64,000 nt of DNA, from positions 67,229,503 through 67,293,502 of the forward strand of contig CM043957.1 of assembly GCA_014529385.2 (NCBI GenBank), written 5' to 3'. The stretch comes from Adiantum capillus-veneris (taxonomy: Eukaryota; Streptophyta; Polypodiopsida; Polypodiales; Pteridaceae). The notes beneath the pieces are model-generated. The model worked only from the letters and a program-made list of their open reading frames with translations. It ran no database searches and was not told the origin of the DNA. The position numbers and the translations under genes are program-made. This document shows, in pieces, positions 34,349-44,887 of the stretch (position 1 is its first letter; each line of letters opens with the position of its first letter).

Positions 34349-35705
34349 ATGGCCAGCTCTACTCTGCAAAGGTGGCCAAAGGATGAGGTCATAGCACTTG
34401 CATGCCACAACACAAGAGGTATAGATGATGAGTGGGTGCCACAAGAGTTCACCAAAGGTGCTTGGATTTATATGTAGCCATTCGCTATTGGCCCTCACCG
34501 TGTGCAAAATTGTGCAAACTTGGATCGTCATTGGAAAGGAAAGCTCCTTGGCTTCAAGAACCACAAAGACAAGGGAACCATAGCCATTGCGCAACATGGT
34601 TTCTCAATGTCAAGCATGCTATTGCAACAACTACCTTGATTTCCAACACATTGTAAGTACATGTTTTGAGAACACAAAGCTAGGTGTGAAATCACAGTGT
34701 AATGTTTTTATGAATTCATACTTAAGATTTTCCATGCATTTATAGTCATATTTCCATCCACATTGGTGGAGGAGCAGGCACTACATAGTCTCTCCAGCAC
34801 ATTCAATGCTATACATGTGGATATGGAGAAACAATTTTCGCACATCTTTGCCCAACCAAACTGGTTCAAAGAAGGATTTTCTTCTATTCTCACTCGTATA
34901 TTGTGCCTACTTCTACAACAGAGTTTGGAAATATTGTACCCATCAAAGTATCTTCCTTATTAAGTATGGAGTAGCCACAGCCATGTGGTCGGTAGCATCT
35001 TTCAAGCAAAAGATGATAATAGATTTCCAAAACTCTTTGAAATACTCTAAAGCTTCTAGGTCTGTGGGCTTGAGTTGGTGTTTGCCTATTCATTGTTTCG
35101 TGCATATTTCTAAAGAGTTTGGATATGTGGAGACTACCACAATGCTTGTATGTAAAGATGTGCATTATGAAGAATTAGAAAGGCTTTTACAAGAGGACTG
35201 GGGTTTTGTGGAGGGCATGCACAATAGGATAGGTACCATTGTAAGGCTGGAGCCTCAAGGTATTGGGATGTGCTATTTAAATCCCACACCTCCTTGTACA
35301 TACAATTTCATTATGATCATTGGATGTGCAAGCTTGGAGTGTGGACTCCTTACAGAGTGTAGGCGATGCTATTGCAAGATTTGACATTGCAGTGAGGATG
35401 CCCAACCATGCTTTGGAGGCTGTCCAAGTGAGCAAGCATTGGTGGACTCTCAGTAATGTCTGAGAACATTTGGCTATTATGGTTTTTGAGGCCCTTCAAC
35501 AAGTGCAATTTTGTTTGCAAGGTCATAAGGTGAGAATCCTTCCACCACATTTTCAATACATCATAGTTTGGTGATCATTGGCTACTTATTATAATGAATG
35601 GCTACTTATTGTAATGAATTTCTGCAGATTGGGAAGAGAATGAAAGACAAATTGAAGGTCGAGGAGGATTGGGGCATGGATGGAACTATGCTATCGCTCT
35701 TATAG
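34349..35705 (+). pseudogene. Unrecognised spliced gene A, decayed
   Basis: A non-retroelement gene with at least two likely introns. From an ATG at 34349 (MASSTLQRWPKDEVIALA) the frame runs through one stop at 34475 into FAIGPHRVQNCANLDRHWKG and GTIAIAQHGFSMSS. A GTAAGT donor at 34653 and TTTATAG acceptor at 34745 mark a 93-nt intron. Exon 2 (about 34763-35520, shifting frames) includes a TFNAIHVDMEKQFSHIFAQ stretch and YEELERLLQEDWGFVEGMH. A second intron, GTGAGA at 35530 to TTTCTGCAG at 35627, joins in phase to KRMKDKLKVEEDWGMDG... and a TAG at 35705. I do not recognise the family. Intron signals show it is not a processed retroelement gene. Confidence 0.5.
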
Positions 35706-35871
35706 CTTTGTAACTCTTGCAGTTTTGGAAACAATCCCCGATGTAATCAACATAATTTGCTTCGGCAAATTATGACTTTGAATATAATTTTTCACCTTGA
35801 GATGAATGTTCATTAATGGTGAAAGTGCCTTTTTTTTTTTCAATTGGGTAAAGTTCCTGATTTAAAAAGGG

Positions 35872-35887
35872 ACCATTATAAAAGGGG
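35872..35887 (+). promoter_or_regulatory. TATA box of gene B
   Basis: CCATTATAAAAGGGG lies about 80 bases before the ATG at 35966. The flanking TTTAAAAAGGGACCATTATAA closely resembles the sequence upstream of the H3-like gene on the other strand (39114-39150). Confidence 0.6.
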
Positions 35888-35965
35888 ATTTGCATAACTC
35901 ATTCACACTTTTCACTTTTGCAACACTTGTGCTCCTCCACTCTCTGTCTGCACCCCAAGCTAGAC

Positions 35966-36930
35966 ATGGACGCCTCCATAGGCTCTGCATCTACACCCAC
36001 ATCCACCCCTTTGTCACGCTTCATCCTCTTCCTTGAGGACACCAATTACAAAGGGAAGTTGGACCTCCACACCTTCTTTACTCGTCTCCCCAACCTTGAT
36101 TCCACAATTGACCTTCACATGGATGCATTTGCCAAGAACTCAGCGTTCATGGAGGAGCACATCATAAAATATTCCGTATGAAATCCAGCATTGTAGCTGG
36201 CTCTAGTGACACTCCAGTGCCACTACCATTGATGGATAAGGCTATCCCAGAGGTAGAAATTAGCCACTTCTCCTCAGTTGTAGTGGATGGGGAGCATTAT
36301 GTGTTTATGCATGACTTGGAGAAAGCATTAGGTCTGTGCATGGATGAATGCTTGAGCGTGCTATGCACCAGTGATGAATTTCCCTTAGGCAGTGTGCCAG
36401 ATGCCCTTGAAATCAAGCTCTTGCCACTTGGGGACTCTGTTACTAACACTATTTCACTTGTGTGTGCGGAGATCCTGGTAGCAAAGTAGTTGCATGTGGA
36501 TGAGAAAGAATTCCAGGCCACGCAAGCCAAGGTTGAGGCCGCTAGGATGCCTACTCCATTGCGTAACCCCCCCTCTGATGATCCAAAGCTCATAGATGTG
36601 GTGCAAGGGACAATCGACTTGGGTGGAAAGGGCAATAGGGAGGAGGACTTCAAGGAGCAGGAGGTAAACTCTATCCTAATTTTTATGTTTTTTTTTTACC
36701 CTTCATTGTCTCTTTTCTTAATCTTGATTGGTTATGATAGAACGTCCTGGAGGTTAATGAGTTTGCATCAAGGACGGGTGGCAGGAGAACGGGCTTTGGA
36801 CCTCAGTCTTTTCTTGCGCATTACCTAGGACAACTCTCCCTTGGCGATGTTTCCATTGTACATAATGAATTTACTCACCAAGGTCATTTTATGACGTGGT
36901 CGTTGAAAGCTCTGAGCAAGCTTTTTTGTT
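35966..36930 (+). pseudogene. Unrecognised spliced gene B, decayed
   Basis: The ATG at 35966 begins MDASIGSASTPTSTPLSRFI, then YKGKLDLHTFFTRLPNLDST. A frameshift near 36178 leads to FSSVVVDGEHYVFMHDLEKA and LPLGDSVTNTISLVCAEIL. One stop (36487) is read through by DEKEFQATQAKVEAARMP. A GTAAAC donor at 36664 and an ATAG acceptor at 36740 bound a 77-nt intron. The next exon continues in phase as NVLEVNEFASRTGGRRTGFG and HNEFTHQGHFMTWSLKALS to about 36930. It has a good TATA box. I do not recognise the protein. It may be related to gene A and the frames at 38-40 kb as one locus. Confidence 0.5.
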
Positions 36931-37394
36931 TGTGCACCATTGCTCAAACTACCCATCTTGTGTTCCTAGTGCGTAGATCTTGTGTTCCTAGTGCATAGAT
37001 CCCTTGTATGCACAGCATTTGGCACTGGCTTCCGTGGTAAAGTGCTTGCCTAGATAGGGATAAATGCTTTCGTTGGCTCAACTGACCCTAAGGGGATGAC
37101 ACTCTCCCTCCTGACTGGGGAGTTTCCTTACGCGCAAGAGAGGCGCTAGGAAATGGTCAAGAAAATTATGAGCTCCTCAGATGTATGATGTAAAATCAAC
37201 TTTTTAGAAGTAATAAAATATACTTTGAACGGTCTCTCTATCTTGTACGTCCTTTTCAATGTGATCTCTCAATCTTGTAAATTGATGAAATTGGTGATGT
37301 GTTTCATTAAGTTGTTTCTTATTTTCTTAAAGTAACAACACAGCAGAAGTGGGATGCAAATGATATCTACTTTCAACTTACCTTAATTTTGGGG
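36931..37394. other. Non-coding stretch
   Basis: No gene seen. Contains a short direct repeat (GTGTTCCTAGTGCGTAGATC / GTGTTCCTAGTGCATAGATC) at 36960-37002. Confidence 0.4.
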
Positions 37395-37510
37395 ACAGTA
37401 CAAAAAACATCTGAGTGAAAAGAAGTAGATTTGTATTGTCATGTTGCATTAATATTTTCTTTCACTTAATCTAAACTCCTTTTGGTATCCTAGGGGTAGA
37501 CAAGACCAGA

Positions 37511-37611
37511 TAATGCAAAAAAAGGGTGGCCACAAGGGCGTGCAGATGGCTATTCAGAATTTTTGGATGGCTATCATGCGCGCCCTTGTGGTCACCCTTT
37601 TTTTTGCATAA
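37511..37611. repeat. Foldback hairpin 1
   Basis: Inverted arms TGCAAAAAAAGGGTGGCCAC / GTGGTCACCCTTTTTTTTGCA, together with ACAAGGGCG / CGCCCTTGT, pair around a loop near 37550-37570. It sits in a unit that starts near 37395 (GGACAGTACAAAAA) and resembles the unit holding hairpin 2. Confidence 0.85.
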
Positions 37612-37812
37612 TCATGCTATTGTTACACTCCAAGACCCTGGAAAAGGTGAGATAAACATAAGATTTAACTTGTCAAGCACATTATGCCTTCCTACAACTC
37701 AACTTACTAGTTCCCTACACCAAAAGGCCAAATCACATTGGACAGTATAAAAATCTAGTCTCATGCTGCATAAACATCTAGTTTCACTATATATCAACAT
37801 TTTTGGTAACCT

Positions 37813-37956
37813 AAGGGGCAAACAAAGCTAGAAAATGCAAAAAAAAAGGGTGGCCACAAGGGCGCGCAAGTTAGCCATCCAAAACTATTGGATGGCTCAC
37901 CTACGCGCCCTTGTGGCCATCCTTTTTTTGCATTTGCTAGCTTTGTTTGCCCCTTA
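37813..37956. repeat. Foldback hairpin 2, longer and nearly perfect
   Basis: Arms AAGGGGCAAACAAAGCTAG / CTAGCTTTGTTTGCCCCTT, then TGCAAAAAAA...GGGTGGCCACAAGGGCGCG / CGCGCCCTTGTGGCCATCC...TTTTTTTGCA, then TAGCCATCCAA / TTGGATGGCT, pair almost completely over about 65 bp per arm. The flanks (TTTTGGTAACC / AATTACAAAAAA) extend the complementarity weakly. This is a MITE-like foldback or a possible small-RNA hairpin. Confidence 0.88.
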
Positions 37957-38153
37957 AATTACAAAAAATGGTCATATTTGATTTAAATTTTACTCTTTAT
38001 GTTCATAAGCACTTAACTTAAAACACATGGATAGTCCGAAAAGCCAAATGACTATGGAGACAGTAGACACAACTCTTAATCATTTTTTCATTGCAAAGTC
38101 ATCTAATTACAAAGAGAAGGGTGTGTAATACAGATAAGGGCATGTAACTTCAT

Positions 38154-39062
38154 CTAATGCTCAAAGTCCCATTGCAATCGGCGTGCAAGCTGAATATCCT
38201 TTGGTTGTATTGTCACTCTCTTTGCATGTATGGCGCATAGGTTGGAATCTTCCAACAGCAAAGTGATGTGGGCCTCTGCAGCTTCTTGAATAGCCTCCAA
38301 CGCTACTGCTTGCATCCTATACTGATTTCCATAGCTTTGAAGCACCTCCTTCACCGTGCGAGCAAAGGGGGCGTGTTGAATTAAAAGCTTCATAGTCTTC
38401 TGGTAGAGCCAGATTTTTGCAAATACCCTTGCTATTTTTCAAGGCTGCTGAGGTTGTCTTGGGGGCACTTGCACATTTTCTAGTTGGAAGCATTTTGGCT
38501 TCTTGGAAAAATTTGATTTGTGTCTGCTTACATGCTTTGGGGCTAGATCTACAGCCTCTTTAGAGTCATCCTCTTCCATTGCCTCCTGATCTTGTGCTGT
38601 GGGGAGAGCTCCCTGGCCACGAGGCAATGTCTTCCCCCCAATGGGCACCCGGTGTGTGTGTGTGTGTGTGCGGTATATCAACTCGCGGCCATGGTGGCTC
38701 TGTCTCAGATTTGGTATCTGTATGGACCACCCAAGCTCTGGATATGGTCCTGATTGCGAATTGTGGCATGGCGGCTCCTCCCTATCAGACTTTGGTGTTT
38801 GTTGGGTCTGCTCTTCTCGGCAATGTTGGGTGCGTTGCTTCACTCTACGTTGTGGTGTTTGTTGTTGTGCAGGTGAAGTCTCTTCTGCCCTCAATGCCTC
38901 CTGGGTCCAACTACCATGCCCACTGCTAGAAAAGTGCCTGGAACGGCCAGGTATTTGTGGCCATTTTCTTGTGCCTTTAAGCCATGCCGACTTCTCACAT
39001 CTTTGGAGGGTGTTTCTATTGGCAGGTGGATGCTCTTTTGTGGTTTGTTTGGTGCACACCAT
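38154..39062 (-). pseudogene. Divergent histone H3-like gene with long N-terminal tail
   Basis: The ATG at 39062 begins MVCTKQTTKE, similar to the H3 tail start MARTKQTARK. A roughly 200-codon Gln/Pro/basic-rich tail includes a TH-repeat made by a (GT)n tract (38652-38670). After a TGA at 38439 the same phase continues IARVFAKIWLYQKTMKLLIQ through the whole H3 histone fold (alpha-N to alpha-3): QAVALEAIQEAAEAH, EDSNLCAIHAKRVTI and PKDIQLARRL. From YQK to ARR(L) it aligns with canonical H3 without gaps. The lack of a longer loop 1 argues against a typical plant CENH3, but the long tail and divergence are unlike replication H3. H3 packages DNA in nucleosomes. There is one in-frame stop and no introns. 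A TATA box lies 50-70 bp upstream. Confidence 0.75.
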
Positions 39063-39113
39063 TGGGTATGGTAAGAGCTCACCTATGCTTAAGAAATGAG
39101 TGATTTATGAGAG

Positions 39114-39129
39114 CATGCAATATTTATAA
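39114..39129 (-). promoter_or_regulatory. TATA box of the H3-like gene
   Basis: On the - strand GGACCCTTATAAATATTGCAT is found about 55-65 bases upstream of the ATG at 39062. It is preceded by CCTTTTAAAATGGACC, the same arrangement as upstream of gene B (35860-35895). Confidence 0.55.
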
Positions 39130-39152
39130 GGGTCCATTTTAAAAGGCCCTGT

Positions 39153-39584
39153 TCAAACTAATTTTGGAAAAAACCTATCATTTTTTAAATGGATGCACCC
39201 AAATGTTTTTAAAAAGCATGTTAAGAGTTGGACCATGTGTTCACGTGTAGTCACTTGTGTAGAATCACTTTGACCCTTGTTGCACTCTGCATTGGCGTCA
39301 TGCAACATGCTTGGTGGCGCCTTGCGACATTTGCCACTTGTTGTTGTGCTCTTGACGACTCCATATCCGCACTTCCCTAGCAATCTTGGATTGTCACGCA
39401 TGCTCCATTGTGAGCTTACGAGCAAATGTTGTGCAAAAAAACAATTGAAAATCTCCTCCAAATAATTGGATTGGACCATTCCACCACCATGTCGAGTATT
39501 TTTTAAGTACACCCCCCTTGCTTGATAATGGGACTTCTCCATTCCTTGTGTGCTAAAAATTTCAAGCGAACCATATTTGTGCAT
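39153..39584 (-). other. Unrecognised 143-codon frame
   Basis: Open frame with a Cys-containing C-terminal half and no known domain. It lies just upstream of the H3-like promoter and may be fortuitous. Confidence 0.2.
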
Positions 39585-39757
39585 AAAAATGCACCATGCG
39601 CAAACAAGATATGTTGTTCACATGAGAAAACAATCACATTATTTAATGAAAACAATCCCTTGCGATAAGTTCACCACATAACATGGATTACCATGTAATG
39701 TGTGATGTTATTTTCACCCCAAGAAAGGATGAAGACCTTGGTGAAATCCACCAAGGC

Positions 39758-40180
39758 TTATTGAAATGATTGGCATTGTTCTTCTATTGTGCTGGTAAGG
39801 CCCATAAGATTGACCATTTTATCAAATTGTGCCCAAACTTGCTTCCGTTTGTTTGCAAACTCGCCATTTGAATCATTGTCAGTAGTAGCTTTGCATAACT
39901 CCTTCCAAAGTTCCCAAAGGCCTTCTGCCTGCTGGTTGGAGTTGTTCTGAGCATCATGCTTTCCTTCGGTTACTTTCTTCAAAAAGTGTTTGGCTTTTTG
40001 TCCACTCATTGACACTTGTTGGGAAATTTCATGGGTCTCCCCTGTGTTTTTTGTAGCAACGATAGACACATTTCCACCGTGACAGTCAATGGAATTCAAG
40101 AGTGCCTCCACCCTTTCAATCACTTCTTGGGATTTTTCCAATGGATTCATTGTGAAATCATAGTCAATGTGGAGATTCAA
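39758..40180 (-). CDS. Unrecognised 140-residue protein
   Basis: An open frame with plausible composition: an acidic helical start (NPLEKSQEVIERVEALLNSI), a middle with SMSGQKAKHFLKKVTEGKHD and a tryptophan-containing helix EGLWELWKELCKA. Many Glu/Lys/Gln residues give it the look of a small helical protein or a single exon of a larger one. No domain is recognised. It is on the same strand as the H3-like gene, 0.7 kb upstream of its promoter. It could be a surviving exon of the 34-40 kb gene cluster. Confidence 0.35.
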   Translation of the reverse strand: MNLHIDYDFTMNPLEKSQEVIERVEALLNSIDCHGGNVSIVATKNTGETHEISQQVSMSGQKAKHFLKKVTEGKHDAQNNSNQQAEGLWELWKELCKATTDNDSNGEFANKRKQVWAQFDKMVNLMGLTSTIEEQCQSFQ

Positions 40181-40469
40181 TAGCCTATCAAATGCGTGTG
40201 AGTACGTATAATGTACAATTAGAGTGCTTCGTTAGATAGGATAGACTTTGAGCTCCACAATATTGTTTGCAATGAGCTTGATGACGAGTCAAAAGCAACG
40301 ATTTTTCTTTTTTGACTAGACAAACATTTGTACCAAGCTAGTAGGAAAAACTTTGAGCTCCACAATATTGTTTGCAATTTCCTTTTTAAGGCTGATGAAT
40401 TTCATGTAAGCACATAAAGTTTTTGTTGAGCTTTCTGTCCAAAATGTCATCTCTTAAAATGGGTTGATT

Positions 40470-41735
40470 GCTGGATAAGCCCAGCATGGTTATGGCAAGC
40501 CTTGCAATATGGGCCAGAGAATTTACAATGAGATTTCTAATCAGGGTGTGTTGGATAAACATGTTTCACTTTGCAATGCTTTGGTTAGTTTGTATGCTAA
40601 ATGTGATGCCCTTGTGAAAACACAAAAAGAATGCGATGTCCGACATGGCTATGCCATGGAAGCTTTGTGATGTTGCTCACTAATTGTGAAGGGAAGGCAT
40701 CTCTCCAATTGCAATCACCTATGCCATGGCAAGGAAGCCATGGACTATTTTTACCATGATGCAAAGGGAAGGCATGTCTCCAATTTCTAAATGTGGTGCA
40801 CTTCAGAAAGCACCAAAAGTGCTTGAGGAGCTTACTGTTCGCTTGGAATGCACTGATTATGGGATACACAAAACATGAGTAGGGAAGGCATGTCTCTAGG
40901 TGGAGTCACCTACAATGTCACTTTGAAGGCATGTGGCCTTACGCAAGATGTTGACATGGGTGAGAGAATGTACCTTACGATTGCTGGTCACGAACTATTA
41001 GAGAAAGATGTTGTGCTTGGTGGTGCTTTAGTTGATATGTTCCTGGTAGGAGCTTTGTCAAATCATGCTCCTCGTATTTCAACAACTGTTGATGGGTGGT
41101 ATTCTGATGGAATAATGTGATTTGGATACATATGAAGATGATGATGATCATGAATATTATAGGCAGCCCATTAATACTGGTTTCTTGCACATGAAATTGA
41201 TTACCCTAGTGATCGACATGTATGCCAGATGTAGTGTGCTTGAGAAAGCACAAAAAGTGCTTGAGGAGCTTTGTGTCTGGAATGTCATCTCCTGGAATAC
41301 ATTTCTCTCTAGATGCAATCACCTACGCGTGCATCTTGAAGCATGTGGCTCTACACAAGATGCTGATACGAACACAAAAATTCAAGATGTGGTGTACTTC
41401 ACAAAGCACAAAACTTGCTTTGGAAGCTTCTCTTCTTGTCCGAAAGGTCGTCTCTTGGAGTGCATTGATTGTTGCAGAATATGCCCAATAGAGACAGGGC
41501 CAAGCAGCTCGGGGCTGTTTTCGGCAGATGAAAAGAGATGGCATCTCACCAAGTGCAATCACCTACACTTTCATCTTAAAGGCATGTGGCATTATGCGAA
41601 CGTTGATATGGGAAAAGGCTATTGAAAAAACACGTTGTGCTTGGAAATGGCTTGGTTGACATGTATGCCAAATACTTATGAAGCTCAAAAAAGTGCTCGA
41701 CGAGCTTCCTCTCCAAAATGTCATCTCTTGGAGTG
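40470..41735 (+). pseudogene. PPR protein fragment (PLS type), decayed
   Basis: PPR proteins bind organelle RNA, often for editing or processing. Frames from about 40490 on give CNALVSLYAKCDA, then EGMSLGGVTYNVTLKACGLT, KDVVLGGALVDMF, VIDMYARCSVLEKAQKVLEE, LCVWNVISWN and ...VVLGNGLVDMYAK. These are the conserved P, L and S repeat phrases. Frames shift repeatedly and stops occur. The last repeat (NVISWSAL) runs into a TC microsatellite at 41741. It points toward the - strand PPR array that begins at 42.6 kb, so the two are convergent. Confidence 0.75.
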
Positions 41736-41737
41736 CA

Positions 41738-41740
<3 letters not shown>

Positions 41741-41813
<73 letters not shown>

Positions 41814-42075
41814 CTCTCTCCCTCCCTTGAGCAATAAATGTGTTAAGACAGAACTAGAAGTATTAATCTGCTTCAAAATGTCATCTTCGTATTTGCTCCT
41901 TTGCACTGCACACTACAATGAGAGAGAAGAGAGAGAGAGAGAAGAGAGAGAAAAGAGAGATTTCACGAAAGAGTGTTAGATTTTTTTACATGAGAGAAGA
42001 GAGAGAAAAGAGAGAGAGAGAGAGAGAAGAGAGAGAGATTTCACGAAAGAGTGTTAGATTTTTTTACATGAGAGT
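41741..42075. repeat. (CT)n, (TATC)n and GA-rich duplicated segment
   Basis: TC tract 41741-41795, TATC units to about 41814, then a GA-rich region. The phrase ATTTCACGAAAGAGTGTTAG with its GA-rich flank is tandemly duplicated about 78 bases apart (around 41959 and 42037). Frames here are repeat artefacts. Confidence 0.9.
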
Positions 42076-42597
42076 GTTTGGGATACCGATTGCCGTGGTC
42101 CAGTGGTGTACCTCCACAAAAATTGGTTATTGATCATAATGCTTCAGAGGGGTACCTCGCCAAAAACCACAAGGAGTGTTAAGAGTTTTGTCAAGCTCAA
42201 CATTCATGATCATACAATATGTCATGTTATTGTGTGTTGTTCCATTTTTATGTTTCAAAAAAAAAAAACATGCAAGTCTCCTTGCATGGGGGAGTTTGCA
42301 CAATCTTCCCGAATTTTTATAATACGAGGGAACGTGCCATTCCCACGGCAACATGCAATTTTCAATGCATTCATTAACTGTGTTCTCAGTGTCAAAAATT
42401 TAAAAAAATGGTAATGCCTACTCACCCTGCAATTATCGTTGATGCACGTAAATTGCATTTAATCTTCCATATGACCGCATTGCTATGAACACAACATGAT
42501 AGTGGAGGCGGAGTGGATTTTTCAAATCTTGAAGCTACGTCACCAAGCTTTGGTATGGAAGAGCCGAGAGGGCTCTTTTATAGTGGTAGGGGGTCCT
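42076..42597. other. Non-coding stretch
   Basis: No gene. A weak inverted repeat GGCTCTTTTATAG...CTCTTATAAGAGC lies near 42566-42613, at the 3' end of the - strand PPR relic. Confidence 0.4.
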
Positions 42598-44735
42598 TTA
42601 CCCTCTTATAAGAGCACATCCAATAATTATTTCACTCCAGGTAACAACATTTCTCACTGGCAACCGTTGCAATAGCATGTGAGCATCCTCTAGACTCCTG
42701 CAACTTGGGTACATATTTATAAATGTGGTACATATATGGAAATCAGATTCATGCCCTTTGTCGGTTAAGTGTTTATGAATCGACTCCACGTTTTAAAGCA
42801 ACAAGGTTGGTACAAGCCTTTGTCAGAGAAATGAATGTAACCCTATCTGACACTATTCCTCTCTACACCATCCCTTCAAATAGCTGAAGAGCCTCCTCAC
42901 CGTGTCTATTATGTGCATAATCGGCAATCAAGGAATTCCATGACACATGATCTTTGTAAGGCAGTCTATGAAGTACTACACGAGCCACATCCGTGTTGTC
43001 ACACTTGCCGTACATGTCAATAAGGGAGGTGCCAATAAATGGGTTAATATCTAGGCCCCTCCCAATAACTTGGTCATGTACCTATTTGCCTTGCTCTTCA
43101 GCTACAATGCTAGAGAATGCTTTGACATTGCAACAAAGGTGACTTTGTTCAATTGAATACCCTCGCACACCGTTTGCTTTGTGCAATGAAGTGCTTTGTA
43201 TGGTTGACCATGATGTGCATACCCAGTGATCAGTGTAGTCCATGTTACAATATTTCTGTGTGGAAATCTACTGAGCAATCGGGCAACATTAAGCTTTTAG
43301 GCCATTAGAGACATGTCAACTAGCGCACCGCCAACAAAACCATCTAACTCAAAACCATTCTTGACGATATGAGCATGCACTTGCATGCCAGTCTCTATAG
43401 GGATTCCAGCAGCAAAGCATGCTTTAAGAATTGTTACACATAAAGATTATCTGCCAATACTCCTGAGATGAGCATCTCATGATGAGGAGCAACAGCTTGG
43501 TCGTTTTTATAGATGGGTCAAAATAATGTCACCCTAGGGAGAAGCATCAGTTTTTTCTAAAATTCTGAAAATTTGATTAGCTTGGGCAAATATTCCCAAA
43601 GGACGCATGCATGCAAATCAAGAAATTTACCAATGTAATATTTGGGACCTGATCATTTTGTAATATGAACTTCTGAAGTGCTTTTCTAGCTAAGTAATTA
43701 TGCACATCTATACAGCTCTGAAGCTGACTTTGAAGCTCATTAAGAAGCCCTGGGTGATCCAAGCTATTACCAGGGTCAAGAAGGATTGGAAAAAAACCTC
43801 CGCCACTTCCATCCACTGGCAAGGAACTGCAAGGGAAGCATGCATCATTTTAGTTGCAACACTGCATGATGATCTAGAGCCAACAAAGCACAAATGCATG
43901 CAAGAAAACTGTCCTTTTTGTGTGATTTTCTTCCCACTTCCAAGGTAGGTGCAGGTAGCCGCAAGGTAATAATAGAAGAAAACCAGAGGACGATGGCGTA
44001 GCACCGCCAAAAAGCATACAAGCATGACTTCTTTTTTCAACAGCCCTTAACTAAAAATATCATCAACAATTCTTTTGCTCATATTAGTGTCTTGCGTAAC
44101 GCCACATGCCTTCAAGATAAAGGTGCAGGTGATTGCATACATGTTGATCGAGGCAGTGCCAACCATAACATTTTTTTTCAACAACCCCTGACTAACGATA
44201 TCATCGTGAGTTCCTTTGTCCATCCTAGCCTCTTCCAAATTGCCACATGCCTTCAAGATGCAAGCATAGGTGATTGCACATCTGGAGAGACACTCACTTC
44301 CATTTGTTGAAAACAGCCCAGAGCATTCTCTGTTAAGCATATCCCGCAGTCAGTGTGTTCCAAGAGACGACATTCAGGACAGAAAGCTCCTCAAGCACTC
44401 TTTGGTGCTTTCCCAAGAACAACAAATTTTGCATACGTGATCATTGCTCCTACATAGTGCCACATGCTTTCAAGATGCAAGCATAGGTGATTCCATCAAG
44501 AGAAATGTCTTCGCTTTGCAACTCAAAAATAGCCAGCGAGCCAAAGCTCCCTGGTCCTGTCAGTTGGGCATATCCCGCAATCAAATGCACTTGAAGATAC
44601 GACATTCCATACATCAAGGAAGTGTCACATGCCTTCAAGACAAAAGCATAGGTGATTGCATCTAGAGAGGTGCCCTCACTTTGCATCTGTTTGAAATAGC
44701 CCAGGGCTCCATGGCGTCCCTCATTTGGCATACAT

Positions 44736-44887
44736 GTTGACCAACGGCACCACAACATACATATGAACACCAAAACATACATATGAGCCAAAGAATTGGC
44801 AAGCACAACATGTTGACCAATGGCACCACAACATACATATGAACACCAAAACATACATATGAGCCAAAGAATTGGCAAGCACAACAT
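44736..44887. repeat. 76-bp tandem duplication inside PPR array
   Basis: Two copies of a unit beginning GTTGACCAA[C/T]GGCACCACAA, offset by 76 bases, differ at one position over the unit. It is a recent local duplication within much older decay. Confidence 0.9.

Noticed and set aside
37511-37611. tRNA or other structured RNA gene
   Set aside because: The structure is a simple long hairpin with A/T tracts, without cloverleaf or A/B boxes.
38154-39062. Firm call as CENH3
   Set aside because: Loop 1 has canonical H3 length and the fold keeps many canonical residues (EDSNLCAIHAKRVTI), so only 'H3-like' is justified.
38579-39099. Plus-strand frames of 116 and 166 codons
   Set aside because: They are antisense shadows of the H3-like gene tail, which has the domain evidence and a TATA box on the - strand.
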